Shown here: piece after piece, positions 17,016-25,210 of the stretch
Layout: each line of letters opens with the position of its first letter
How positions within the stretch are numbered: position 1 is the stretch's first letter
Source of the DNA: Phycicoccus sp. M110.8
Lineage (GTDB): Bacteria; Actinomycetota; Actinomycetes; Actinomycetales; Dermatophilaceae
DNA length: 64,000 nucleotides
Direction of reading: 5' to 3'
Assembly: GCF_032464895.1 (NCBI RefSeq)
Contig: NZ_JAWDIC010000004.1
Location: 310,001 to 374,000, forward strand
Notes under the pieces: generated by a model
Seen by the model: the letters and a program-made list of their open reading frames with translations, nothing else
Database searches by the model: none
What the model was told of the DNA's origin: nothing
Made by a program: the position numbers and the translations under genes

Positions 17016-18384
17016 GCGGACGTCGTCCGCAGGGACGAGCCTGACGCCGCTGGCCGGTCGGGTCGGCATGCGGTGGTGCGACACGCGGAGGTCCTGCCGG
17101 GGCAGCCGCCACCGCCGTGTGGAGAGGAGCACGGCGGTCACCGCGACCAGGCCGAGCGTGACGTCCTCGCCGGGGCACCGGTGGCCCGTGGCCACCACGC
17201 CGCCGCCCTGCGGCACGAGGGCGTCGCGCTCCCAGCCGCCTGCCTCGGGCAGGAACCGAGCCGGGTCGAACGCCAGTGGTGCCTGCCAGTACCGGGCGTC
17301 GCGGTTGGTCCCGACGACGTCGAGCAGCAGCCGTGTCCCCGCAGGCAGCACGTGCCCGCGGTGCACGACCTCCCGGCGCGTGAGCCCGGCCAGCAACGGC
17401 ACGAAGGGCGTCAGCCGGCGCACCTCGTGGGCGAAGGCGACCGCCTCGGGGCCGGCCGGCGGACCCCCGGTGGGTGGCTCCCCGGGGACCGCCGAGCCCA
17501 GCGACCTGTCGCGGGCCTCGGTGCGTAGCCGGGCGGCCCAGTCCGCGTGCTGCGCCAGGGCCAGAGCGGCGAACGCGGCGAAGCGCGAGACCGCCACCGT
17601 CGGCCGCAGGAGGTTCTGCAGCTCCACACCGGCGACCGCCTCGGGCAGGAGGTCGCCCGAGGGTTCGGTCCAGTGGGCGACGAGCTCGAGGATGCTGCCG
17701 GGGTCCGCCCGCACCCGACCCCACCGCACGTCCCGGACGATCCCGCCGGCCCACGAGTCGGTGTGGGCGCGGTCCCACCGGGCACGCAGGTGCGCCGGCC
17801 CGGGCACCGCGAAGCCGTCGACGACGGCGGCCAGCCGTCGCGCGACCCGATCGGCCTCTCGCGTGTCCAGGCGGACCCCCGCCCACTCCAGCACGGTGCG
17901 TCCGAAGACGCGGACCGCGGCGTCCTCCACGAGGACCCGGTGGCCGGGCGCCCAGCGTGCCGACTCGGCGCCCCAGGCCCGCGCGGTGCGCGCGACGAGG
18001 TCGCCGGACGCGCGCGGGCTGGGTCGCCCGTACGAACAGGGCCTTGCGGTGGAGGTGCTCGTCGTCGTCGAGCCCGTGCACTGCGCCCCTGCCGAAGAGC
18101 GGGTTCGCCACGACACCCGGGGTGGCACGGTGGCGGCGCACGCGGTCGGTGTCGGTGAAGAGCCGCACCCCTTCGGGCCCGCGCAGGAGCAGGGCCGGCG
18201 ACCCCATGCGCCGCAGCGGGACGGCGTCTGGGTCGTCCCCGCCGTGGCGCCGGCGCGCCCGGGCAGCGAAGTCGTAGCCGTGGAAGAGGAGTGAAGCGGT
18301 CGAGTCGGTCGCCGGGAAGCCGGGGCGTCGTCGACCCGCACCTGCAGGGGGTGAGGACGCGGGGACGGTCGTGTTGGCTGCCAT
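17007..18384 (-). pseudogene. CYP152-type P450 peroxygenase with a frameshift
   Basis: Two overlapping minus-strand frames together make one CYP152 fatty-acid peroxygenase. The first frame, from ATG 18384, gives LLFHGYDFAARARRRHGGD, FTDTDRVRRH and EHLHRKALFV; homology then jumps to another frame at about 18010-18025 in a GCGCGCG run and continues GDLVARTARAWG, LLRPTVAVSRF (the Arg-Pro pair that replaces the usual I-helix acid/alcohol pair), RRLTPFVPLLAG, PQGGGVVATGHRCPGE with the haem-binding Cys, and RMPTRPASGV. The total length would be about 455 aa, near normal. Either a real inactivating frameshift or a sequencing error explains it. All key motifs are intact on both sides, which argues for recent damage or an error. 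Confidence 0.8.
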
Positions 18385-18470
18385 GTGTGCGGGACTACCC
18401 GTTGGGGGACAACCCAACCCGCGAAACGGGGCACCGTTTTGCCCGTGCCGCGAGCGGGTACTTCTCCGGC

Positions 18471-18563
18471 ATGGCCGACCGCGTGTGGCTCGTGCTGGGG
18501 TGGCTGGAGTATGCGGTGCTGCTCGCCACCCTCGCGTACTTCCTGCTCTGGCGGGAACGATGA
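18471..18563 (+). CDS. 30-aa single-helix membrane peptide
   Basis: ATG to TGA encodes 30 residues: a short charged start, one hydrophobic helix (VWLVLGWLEYAVLLATLAYF) and a basic LLWRER end, so the C-terminus is probably cytoplasmic. Its stop overlaps the start of the lipoprotein gene as ATGA, which makes translation likely. It could be a small subunit or assembly partner of the transporter encoded two genes downstream. An inverted repeat TTGGG-n6-CCCAA lies about 60 nt upstream, between this gene and the divergent P450. Confidence 0.55.
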   Translation: MADRVWLVLGWLEYAVLLATLAYFLLWRER

Positions 18564-19006
18564 CGCGGCTGCGCGGCGCAGCGCCGGCGGTGCTGACCGG
18601 AGCGCTCCTGGCGACAACGCTCGGTGGGTGTGGGACCACGGTCGCCTCCTACCGTGAGTCGGCGTCGACCGCGGTGCAGACGCAGCTGGGCGGCGCGCGG
18701 ACCGCGGAGCTGGCTGGGCGGTCCTGGCTCGACGGCAACCTGCCCGACGCGGCGGCCACCGTCATCGTCGGTGACGCGGACCGCACCGTGGGGGGAGCTG
18801 AGTCGGACTTCGCGGCGGCCGACCCGCCGGCCGGTGCCGGTGGCCTGCGTGCCTCGGTGACGCAGGCGCTCGGCGACACCTCCGACGCCGTGGCGAGGCT
18901 CAGGGTGGCGGTGGACCTCGGTGACCGCGGCGCGGTGGTCTCGGCGACGCGTCGGCTCACCGCCACCGCCGACCAGCTGGAGGCGCTGGGGGTGCGGCTG
19001 CGGTGA
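18560..19006 (+). CDS. Small lipoprotein of unknown function
   Basis: A 148-aa protein with a lipoprotein signal ending in LGGC (Cys24). The mature part is helical and polar, with repeated Ala/Asp/Arg patterns such as SVTQALGDTSDAVARLRVAV and ATRRLTATADQLEALGVRL, suggesting a small helical bundle outside the membrane. The start overlaps the 30-aa gene (ATGA) and the end overlaps the NRAMP gene (GTGA), so the three are co-translated. I do not recognise a named family. Confidence 0.65.
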   Translation: MTRLRGAAPAVLTGALLATTLGGCGTTVASYRESASTAVQTQLGGARTAELAGRSWLDGNLPDAAATVIVGDADRTVGGAESDFAAADPPAGAGGLRASVTQALGDTSDAVARLRVAVDLGDRGAVVSATRRLTATADQLEALGVRLR

Positions 19007-20232
19007 AGCGCTTCTTCGCGGTCGCTCTCGGGATCCTCACCGCCATCGGCGGTTTCGTGGACATCGGCGACCTCGTGACCAACTCGCTCGTCGGCGCCCG
19101 GTTCGGCCTCAGCCTGGCCTGGGTCGTCCTGGTCGGGGTGCTGGGCATCTGTGTCTTCGCCGAGATGAGCGGCCGGGTGGCGGCGGTCAGCGGGCGGGCG
19201 ACGTTCGACCTGGTGCGCGAGCGGTTGGGTCCGAAGGCAGGGCTGCTCAACCTGCTCGCCTCCGTCGCCGTCACCCTGCTGACGATGATCGCCGAGATCG
19301 GCGGCGTCGCCCTCTCGCTCGAGCTGGCGACGAGCGTGAACCGCTACCTGTGGATCCCGGTCGTCGGGGCCGCCGTCTGGCTGGTGCTGTGGCGGGTCAA
19401 GTTCGCGGTGCTCGAGAACGTCTTCGGTCTCGCCGGTCTCGCCCTGCTGGTCTTCGCCGTGGCGGTCTGGAAGCTGGGGCCCGACTGGGGCGGCCTCGCG
19501 GCGTCCGCCGGCCACCCGGCGGTCCCGGTCCGCGAGGACGTGTGGAGCTACGCCTACTACGGCGTGGCACTGTTCGGTGCCGCGATGACGCCGTACGAGG
19601 TGTTCTTCTTCTCCTCCGGCGGCATCGAGGAGCACTGGAAGGCCAAGGACCTCGCCACCATGCGGGCGAACGTGTTCATCGGCTTCCCGCTCGGCGGCCT
19701 GCTCTCGCTCGCCATCGCCGCCACCGCGGCCACCATCCTGCTGCCGCGCGGGATCGAGGTGGACACGCTCGGGCAGGTGTCCCTGCCGGTCGTGGTGGCC
19801 CTCGGCAAGGTCGGCCTGGCCTTCGCGCTCCTCGGCTTCTTCGCCGCCACCTTCGGCGCCGCGTGCGAGACCGGTCTGTCCGTCGGGTACAGCATCGCCC
19901 AGTACTTCGGCTGGCAGTGGGGCAAGTTCGTCGAGCCCCTGCGAGCGGCTCGCTTCCACACGGTCGTCCTGCTCTCGTGCGTCGTCGCCATCGGCGTGCT
20001 GCTCACGACGGTCGACCCGATCATGGTGACCGAGTACAGCGTGGTGTTCAGTGCCGTCGCCCTCCCGCTCACCTACCTCCCCATCCTCGTGGTGGCGAAC
20101 GACCGGACCTACATGGGCAGGTACCGCAACGGCCGGGTGGCCAACGTCCTGGGGAGCATCTACCTCGTGCTGGTCCTCGTCGCGTCCCTCGCCGCCATCC
20201 CGCTCATGGTCGTGACGGGAGCGGGCCAGTGA
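19003..20232 (+). CDS. NRAMP-related metal ion transporter
   Basis: A 409-aa membrane protein with about 11 hydrophobic segments. The first helix holds FVDIGDLVTNSLVGARFG, a DxGD variant of the DPGN metal-binding motif of NRAMP manganese/iron transporters, and a middle helix has AMTPYEVFFFSS where NRAMPs have the A-M-P-H motif. The changes suggest a related but different ion, as in NRAMP-related magnesium or proton-coupled carriers. It begins at GTG inside the lipoprotein stop (GTGA) and overlaps the PRC-barrel gene at its end. The first codons (AAGCGCTTCTT) resemble the LacI-type site seen elsewhere, probably by chance. Confidence 0.75.
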   Translation: MKRFFAVALGILTAIGGFVDIGDLVTNSLVGARFGLSLAWVVLVGVLGICVFAEMSGRVAAVSGRATFDLVRERLGPKAGLLNLLASVAVTLLTMIAEIGGVALSLELATSVNRYLWIPVVGAAVWLVLWRVKFAVLENVFGLAGLALLVFAVAVWKLGPDWGGLAASAGHPAVPVREDVWSYAYYGVALFGAAMTPYEVFFFSSGGIEEHWKAKDLATMRANVFIGFPLGGLLSLAIAATAATILLPRGIEVDTLGQVSLPVVVALGKVGLAFALLGFFAATFGAACETGLSVGYSIAQYFGWQWGKFVEPLRAARFHTVVLLSCVVAIGVLLTTVDPIMVTEYSVVFSAVALPLTYLPILVVANDRTYMGRYRNGRVANVLGSIYLVLVLVASLAAIPLMVVTGAGQ

Positions 20233-21074
20233 GCGGGACCGGGAAGGTGCGCGGGAGCGGGGCGGGAGGCCCGGGCGCCGTGTCGCGGTCCGAGGAGGTG
20301 CCACTGGTCCTGCGGCTGCTCGACCACCAGGTCGTGGGACCGCACGGCGAGCTCCTCGGCAACATCGACGACCTCGTCCTGCGCGAGGCGGGGGACGAGC
20401 TGGAGGTGGTCGCGTTCATGAGCGGCCCCGCAGGTCTCGCCCGTCGGCAGGGAGGCAGGGGCGGCCGGTGGCTGCACGCCGCCTGGGCCAGGCTCCATCC
20501 GCAAGAGCACCCGAGGCCCGTCGTGGTGCCGCTGACCGAGGTCACGAGGGTCGGGTCGGCGGTCGAGGTGTCTGCCAGGGCGGCGGAGGTGCTGGCGGGT
20601 TCCGCGGGCCTCGAGCTGTGGCTGCGGCAGCACGTCGTGGGGCGGCTGCCCGGCGCTCGGGACGGCGACCCGAGCACGGGAGGGGCACCAATGCGGCGCC
20701 GCGGGCTTCTGCCCGAGGCATACCTCCTGCAGGAGGGTGACCACACGACGAGCGAGCTGGTGGGCAGCCGCGCGACCGTCGGTGGTCGGGACCTGGGGTC
20801 GGTCATCGAGGTGCTCGCGGCTCCACGAGGACGGCGGGGCGGCCCCTGGGGGCGGCTCGTGCTGACGGACCTCGTCTGCTCACGGCGGCGCCTGGGAGCC
20901 GAGCTCGGCTACACCATGTCCGCCCAGGGACCCCGGCTCGTCGAGCTCGCGATGCGGGTCTGGCACCGTCACGACCAACGGGTCGACCTCCGGCACGTCG
21001 ACATCGCCTGGACCGACCGGCGCCTGCAGGTGTCCGGGGCCGCCCGCCTGCGGCACCCCCGCGACGTCGGGTAG
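20229..21074 (+). CDS. PRC-barrel-like domain protein
   Basis: A 281-aa soluble protein starting at GTG, overlapping the NRAMP stop (GTGA). Two similar beta-rich units are visible: one with LDHQVVGPHGELLGNIDDLV near residue 40 and a second with VGSRATVGGRDLGSVIEVLA near 180. This resembles the PRC-barrel, a small fold found in RimM and in partner proteins of MgtE/NRAMP-like transporters. Its position suggests it regulates or gates the transporter from the cytoplasm. The duplication within the protein is inferred from pattern only. Confidence 0.6.
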   Translation: MSGTGKVRGSGAGGPGAVSRSEEVPLVLRLLDHQVVGPHGELLGNIDDLVLREAGDELEVVAFMSGPAGLARRQGGRGGRWLHAAWARLHPQEHPRPVVVPLTEVTRVGSAVEVSARAAEVLAGSAGLELWLRQHVVGRLPGARDGDPSTGGAPMRRRGLLPEAYLLQEGDHTTSELVGSRATVGGRDLGSVIEVLAAPRGRRGGPWGRLVLTDLVCSRRRLGAELGYTMSAQGPRLVELAMRVWHRHDQRVDLRHVDIAWTDRRLQVSGAARLRHPRDVG

Positions 21075-21087
21075 GAGCAGCCCGGCG

Positions 21088-21171
21088 TCAGTGGTGCTTG
21101 CGGCTGCCGAACAGGTAGAAGCCGACACCGCCCACGACGATGACGAGTACGAGAAGCAGCCAGAACCACAT
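21088..21171 (-). CDS. 27-aa membrane peptide
   Basis: The ATG shares its A with the stop of the upstream gene (TGATG), so it is translated by coupling. The 27 residues form one hydrophobic helix (WFWLLLVLVIVVGGVGFYLF) followed by GSRKHH. It converges with the PRC-barrel gene, only 13 nt apart. No family is recognised; it could anchor or tag the neighbouring protein's complex. Confidence 0.5.
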   Translation of the reverse strand: MWFWLLLVLVIVVGGVGFYLFGSRKHH

Positions 21172-21704
21172 CAGGCCTGCACCTCCCCGCTGGCGGCCAG
21201 CACCCGCTGGGCGACGACGACGCGCAGCTGCTCGAGCCGAGCCTCCTGGTCGTCGGCGCGGTCGATGAGCTGCTCGAGGTGGTAAGGGTTCAGTGCCTCG
21301 ACAGCAGGTGCCACGGCGCGCAGGGCGGTCCACGCGGCCCGCTTGGCGCGGACCGCCAGCGCCAGGCCCTCGAGTTCGACCAGGTCGCTGAGGGGGGAGC
21401 GGCGCACGAGGGTGCCGTTGGGCTTGAGGCGTCCGAGGCGTTCCCCGACCACGGCGACCTGTTCCTGGACCTTGGCCTCCGGGACCTCCAGCGCGTCCAT
21501 GAGGGCGAGCAGCGCGGAGCGGTCCTCCGTCGCCTCACGGGCGAGGGCGGACACCTCCTCACGCAGGTGCGCGTCCTGCAGGGAACCGGCGCTGCGCTCG
21601 AAGAGCTCGAGCTCGCCCCGGGAGGCCACGTAGTGGTCCTGGAGGTAGCGCGTCAGCCACTGGTTGGCCGTCGGCGCTGCGGAGGAGTTTCTCGAGTGCG
21701 TCAC
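21171..21704 (-). CDS. Helical protein of unknown function (ferritin-like?)
   Basis: About 177 aa from the GTG at 21704; an ATG at 21737 would add 11 residues and neither has a clear Shine-Dalgarno sequence. The protein is almost wholly helical, with heptad-like stretches WLTRYLQDHYVASRGELELF, LREEVSALAREATEDRSALL and VELEGLALAVRAKRAAWTAL. A four-helix bundle similar to ferritin-like DUFs is possible, but no metal-binding EXXH motif was found. It is coupled to the 27-aa membrane peptide downstream. Confidence 0.55.
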   Translation of the reverse strand: MTHSRNSSAAPTANQWLTRYLQDHYVASRGELELFERSAGSLQDAHLREEVSALAREATEDRSALLALMDALEVPEAKVQEQVAVVGERLGRLKPNGTLVRRSPLSDLVELEGLALAVRAKRAAWTALRAVAPAVEALNPYHLEQLIDRADDQEARLEQLRVVVAQRVLAASGEVQA

Positions 21705-21768
21705 AGGCGATCGGTACCCCGCAGGCGGGCCGGCCATGCGTCGAACCGGTCCCGGGCTGGCGCGGGCC

Positions 21769-22086
21769 TCAGGACGCCTTGAGCGTGGCGGGGGTCGCCC
21801 GGCGGACGCCGCGGGACTGGCTCTGCCGGATGACGTCGCGCTCGTGGGCTGTCAGGCCGCCCCAGACCCCGTAGTCCTCGGCGGCGAGGGCATGGGCGCG
21901 GCACTGCCGGATCACCGGGCACTCGCGGCACACCCGCTTGGCGGCCTCCTCGCGCTCGCGGCGGTTGGCGCCACGCGCGAGTTCGGCGTCGAAGAAGGAG
22001 CCCACGGGAAGGGTGCGGCAGCGCGCCTCGTCCTGCCACGCGTACGACTCGAGAAGGGGAGCGGGAAGTCGGTCTGGCTTGCGCAT
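21769..22086 (-). CDS. WhiB-family iron-sulfur regulator
   Basis: A 105-aa protein with four cysteines at 23, 53, 56 and 62 (CxxC plus C with the WhiB spacing), which hold a 4Fe-4S cluster sensitive to oxygen or NO. The turn GVWGG at 73-77 and the basic tail RQSQSRGVRRATPATLK are the DNA/sigma-contacting part. WhiB proteins bind the primary sigma factor and steer transcription in development, redox and antibiotic responses. Which WhiB subgroup it belongs to cannot be decided here. The start was set to the ATG that gives MRKPDRLPAP. Confidence 0.9.
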   Translation of the reverse strand: MRKPDRLPAPLLESYAWQDEARCRTLPVGSFFDAELARGANRREREEAAKRVCRECPVIRQCRAHALAAEDYGVWGGLTAHERDVIRQSQSRGVRRATPATLKAS

Positions 22087-22105
22087 CTGGTGCCTCCGAA
22101 GGGGT

Positions 22106-22735
22106 TCAGGCGGCCGGCGGGTAGCCGCGGTCGCGGAGGAGGGCCGCAAGGTGCGCGGCGTTGGCGGCGGCGGTCCGGGTGGCGCTCGCCGTGCTGTCAG
22201 GGGTCTCGTCGAGGTCCTTGTAGTCGGTGCCGCTCATGGCCTCGCCGTTCCAGAACGTCACCCCGCTGGCAGGGATGGTGAAGCCGACGTCGCCCAGGGA
22301 CTGGTAGAGGATCCCGGTGATGTGGTGGGCGCCGTCCTCGTTGCCCACGACGACGGCCAGGGCCACCTTGCCGAAGGTGCGCAGCCGCCCCTGCTCGTCG
22401 GTGTCGGACAGCTCGGCGTCGAGGCGCTCGAGGACGCGCTGGGCGACGCTGGAGTGCTGGCCGAGCCAGGTCGGGGTGCCGAGGACCAGGATGTCGGCGT
22501 CGAGCATGCGCTGGCGCAGCTGTGGCCACTCGTCCCCGTCGCCCATGTCGGCCTCGACGCCGGGCCGGATGTCGTGGTCCACCACGCGGACCAGCTCGCC
22601 CTGCACCCCGTGGGTCGCCAGCTGGTCGAGCAGCTGACGGGTGAGCACGTCGGTGCTCGACTCGGCCGGCGAAGGCTTGAGCGAGCACGTGAGGGCGAGG
22701 GCCCTCAGCGGGCGGTCGGTCGTGGAGGCGGACAT
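22106..22735 (-). CDS. NADPH-dependent FMN reductase / flavodoxin-like protein
   Basis: A 209-aa flavodoxin-fold protein. The phosphate-binding start is ALTCSLKPSPAESST and the second conserved loop is LGTPTWLGQHSSVAQRVLER, typical of NAD(P)H:FMN or quinone reductases of the WrbA/ArsH/SsuE group. GNEDGAHH occupies the usual GGNxDG-type position. It would reduce flavin or quinones in the cytoplasm. It is on the same strand as whiB (19-nt gap) and 40 nt from the SDR gene upstream, so the three may be co-transcribed. Confidence 0.82.
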   Translation of the reverse strand: MSASTTDRPLRALALTCSLKPSPAESSTDVLTRQLLDQLATHGVQGELVRVVDHDIRPGVEADMGDGDEWPQLRQRMLDADILVLGTPTWLGQHSSVAQRVLERLDAELSDTDEQGRLRTFGKVALAVVVGNEDGAHHITGILYQSLGDVGFTIPASGVTFWNGEAMSGTDYKDLDETPDSTASATRTAAANAAHLAALLRDRGYPPAA

Positions 22736-22775
22736 GTCGGGCCCGTACCCGGCACTGTCGGAGGACAAACCCCGT

Positions 22776-23843
22776 TCAGGCGGTGGGTCGACGAGAGACC
22801 GGTCCCCGACCGACGAGGTTGCCCAGCTGCTCGAGCCAACGGCGCGGTCGCAGCGCCGGGCTGCCGCCGCCCTCGCCGCGCGCCATCCCCGCGACGGCCT
22901 CGGCCATGGCGTCCCGTGCGTCGTGCGCCGGCTGCCAGCCCAGCTCCTCCCGGGCGCGCCGGCTCGACATGGTCGGGACCACGCGGGCCATGTCCAGCCA
23001 CCCGGGGTCGAAGGGCTGCAGCCGCAGGGTCCAGCCGAGTCCCGCGAGGGCCCGCAGCGCCGGCCACGGCAGGTGCACCGCCGGTGTGCCGAGGGCGCGC
23101 GCGACGTCCTCGCGCCCGAGCACGGGCTCGGCGGCCAGGTTGAACGCACCCGTGGCACGGGACAGGACGACCGCCACGATGGCATCGGCGACGTCGTCGG
23201 TGTGGGTGACCTGCAGCCGTAACCGCCGGTCCAGGGGCAGTACCGGGAGCAGCCGGAGCACGCCCTGGGGCACGAGGCTGGGCAGCATGTAGCGGGCGAC
23301 CGCGCCGCCCGCCTCGGCCCGGACCACGAGTGAGGGCCGCACCCGAGCCACGACGGGAGTGTGGTCCGGCACGGCCTCGTGGGCGTCGAGCACGCGCTCG
23401 GCAGCTGCCTTGTGCCGGCTGTACGGCAGCTCGGGTGCGGCGCCCCCGGTCGGCCAGTCCTCCTCGACGGGTGACGGTCCGGGCCCGGGGGAGTACGCGC
23501 CCTGGGACGAGACGTGGACCAGGTGCGGCACGCCGGCCGCGGTCGCCGCCCGCACGACGGCCGCGGTTCCGCCCACGTCGAGCCTGCGGAGGAACGCGAC
23601 GTCGCGGGTGGGCTGGAACCCCCACGCCGTGTGCACCACCGCATCCGCGCCCGACAGGACCTCGAGCAGGCGCGCGTCGCGGTCGGCGGCCGTCAGGTCC
23701 AGCTCCGTCCAGGCCACCCGGTCGTCGAGCCCCTCGACGGGAGTGCGTCGTGCGATGCCGCGGACCTCGTGGCCGTCGGCGAGCAGCCGCCGCACCACGG
23801 CGGAACCGATGTTCCCGGTCGCGCCGGTCACGGCGACGATCAC
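22776..23843 (-). CDS. NAD-dependent epimerase/dehydratase (extended SDR)
   Basis: A 355-aa protein from a GTG giving VIVAVTGATGNIGSAVVRRL, with the GxxGxxG nucleotide-binding loop. HVSSQGAYSPG supplies the catalytic Ser and YSRHK the Tyr-x3-Lys pair. The substrate is probably a nucleotide sugar or a related metabolite, but no specificity motif is seen. The C-terminal 80 residues are Arg/Ala-rich. It is divergent from the FUSC transporter gene across a 266-nt region (23844-24109) that holds GC-rich inverted repeats but no gene. Confidence 0.83.
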   Translation of the reverse strand: MIVAVTGATGNIGSAVVRRLLADGHEVRGIARRTPVEGLDDRVAWTELDLTAADRDARLLEVLSGADAVVHTAWGFQPTRDVAFLRRLDVGGTAAVVRAATAAGVPHLVHVSSQGAYSPGPGPSPVEEDWPTGGAAPELPYSRHKAAAERVLDAHEAVPDHTPVVARVRPSLVVRAEAGGAVARYMLPSLVPQGVLRLLPVLPLDRRLRLQVTHTDDVADAIVAVVLSRATGAFNLAAEPVLGREDVARALGTPAVHLPWPALRALAGLGWTLRLQPFDPGWLDMARVVPTMSSRRAREELGWQPAHDARDAMAEAVAGMARGEGGGSPALRPRRWLEQLGNLVGRGPVSRRPTA

Positions 23844-24109
23844 GAGGCCGCTCCCCGGGGCGTGCTCTCCAGCGCTGTGTCCACTGCGCACCTCCGTGCG
23901 TGTCGGCTCCACGGTCCTCGGCCGAGTCCGGGCCCACGGCCTGCGTGACCGGTCGCGGCACGGAGGGCATGCCCCGCTTGGAGCCGCCGCAAACACGGCC
24001 GGCCGCCCTGGCCGCCGGCCGCCCAGCCCGCCCGGCGGGACCCGGGCCACCATCCCGACGCGGACCGGGGAGACTGGGTTCCCCGACCACGAACAGGAGC
24101 CATCAGCCC

Positions 24110-25129
24110 GTGACCCAGCTGGACCTGTGGCACCTGCGACCGCACCAGGGTGCGCACCGCGTCGCCGCCCGGGCGGCCGTCTCCGTGGCGGTGCCCCTGC
24201 TCGTGGTCGTGCTCGCGGGGCGTCCGGAGTGGTCCCCGTATGCCGCGTTCGGCGCCTTCGCCTCGCTCTACGGGCGCAACCACCGGCACCTGTCACGAGC
24301 CACCATGCAGGCGACAGCGGGTGCGGCGCTCTTCGGTGCCGTCCTGCTGGGCGTGCTCGTCGGGTGCCTGCCGCACGCCGCATGGTGGGCCGTCCCGGTC
24401 GCCGGCGCCGTGGCATACGCCGGCTCGCACCTGGCGCTCGCGCAGGACTGGCACCCGCCGGGCTCGCTCTTCCTGGTCTTCGCGTTCGGGGCGTGTGCCT
24501 CGGCACCGCACACGCCGGCGGACCTCGGTCCGGCCGCGGTGGTGACCGCCGGATCGGTCGTCTTCGCGCTCGCCGTCGGCGCGGTGGGCGGCGTGCTGCG
24601 TGGGTCGCGGTCGCCTGCGCTGCCCGTCCGGCTGCACCACTCGTGGCTGCCCGTGCGCGACGCGGTCGCCGTCGTGCCGGCCGGTGCCCTGGCCGTGCTG
24701 GCCGGCATCGGGCACCCGTACTGGGCCATGGTGGCCGCCGTCGCGCCGCTGACCGTGCGCGGGATGTCCGGGCAGCTGACGCGCGCCGTCCACCGCGTGG
24801 GCGGGACCCTCGTGGGCCTGCTCCCTGCGGCGGCCCTGCTGGCCCTCGACCTGCGCGGCGTCGGGCTCGTGGCGCTCGTGGCCGTCCTGCAGTTCGTGAC
24901 CGAGCTGCTCGTGGGGCGCAACTACGGGCTGGCCCTGCTGGCCATCACGCCGCTGGCGTTGCTCATGGGGCAGGCCGCGCACCGCGTCCCGGCCAGCGGC
25001 CTGCTGGTGGACCGTGGGGTCGAGACGGTGCTCGGCAGCGTCGTGGGCGTCGCCGTGCTCGCGCTCAGCCACGCCTTCGGGCGCACGAGGCAGGGCGGGG
25101 TCACGCCCGACCCGGCGACGCCGTCCTGA
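24110..25129 (+). CDS. FUSC-family membrane protein
   Basis: A 339-aa integral membrane protein, GTG start with GGAG upstream. Two halves each carry several hydrophobic helices, and the motif GIGHPYWAMVAAVAPLTVRG resembles the conserved HxYWA/P-x-T region of FUSC (fusaric acid resistance / aromatic acid exporter, YccS-like) proteins; the first half has PEWSPYAAFGAFASLYGRN. The family exports aromatic acids or is of unknown substrate. It stands alone, divergent from the SDR gene and convergent with the P-type ATPase. Confidence 0.8.
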   Translation: MTQLDLWHLRPHQGAHRVAARAAVSVAVPLLVVVLAGRPEWSPYAAFGAFASLYGRNHRHLSRATMQATAGAALFGAVLLGVLVGCLPHAAWWAVPVAGAVAYAGSHLALAQDWHPPGSLFLVFAFGACASAPHTPADLGPAAVVTAGSVVFALAVGAVGGVLRGSRSPALPVRLHHSWLPVRDAVAVVPAGALAVLAGIGHPYWAMVAAVAPLTVRGMSGQLTRAVHRVGGTLVGLLPAAALLALDLRGVGLVALVAVLQFVTELLVGRNYGLALLAITPLALLMGQAAHRVPASGLLVDRGVETVLGSVVGVAVLALSHAFGRTRQGGVTPDPATPS

Positions 25130-25146
25130 GCGGGCCTGGCGACGAC

Positions 25147-25162
25147 GGACCGGCGACGGTCC
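25147..25162. terminator. Hairpin between FUSC and P-type ATPase genes
   Basis: GGACCG-gcga-CGGTCC, 17 nt after the FUSC stop and 48 nt before the convergent ATPase stop; a simple bidirectional terminator candidate. Confidence 0.5.
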
Positions 25163-25210
25163 ACCCGCGGGGCGGCGGCCAGAGAGCGAGTGACACGGCG
25201 CACGCGCCGG

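Noticed and set aside
19003-19020. LacI-like sequence AAGCGCTTCTT at the NRAMP start
   Set aside because: It encodes the first residues Lys-Arg-Phe-Phe inside an operon, where an operator would have little meaning; the match is not fully palindromic.
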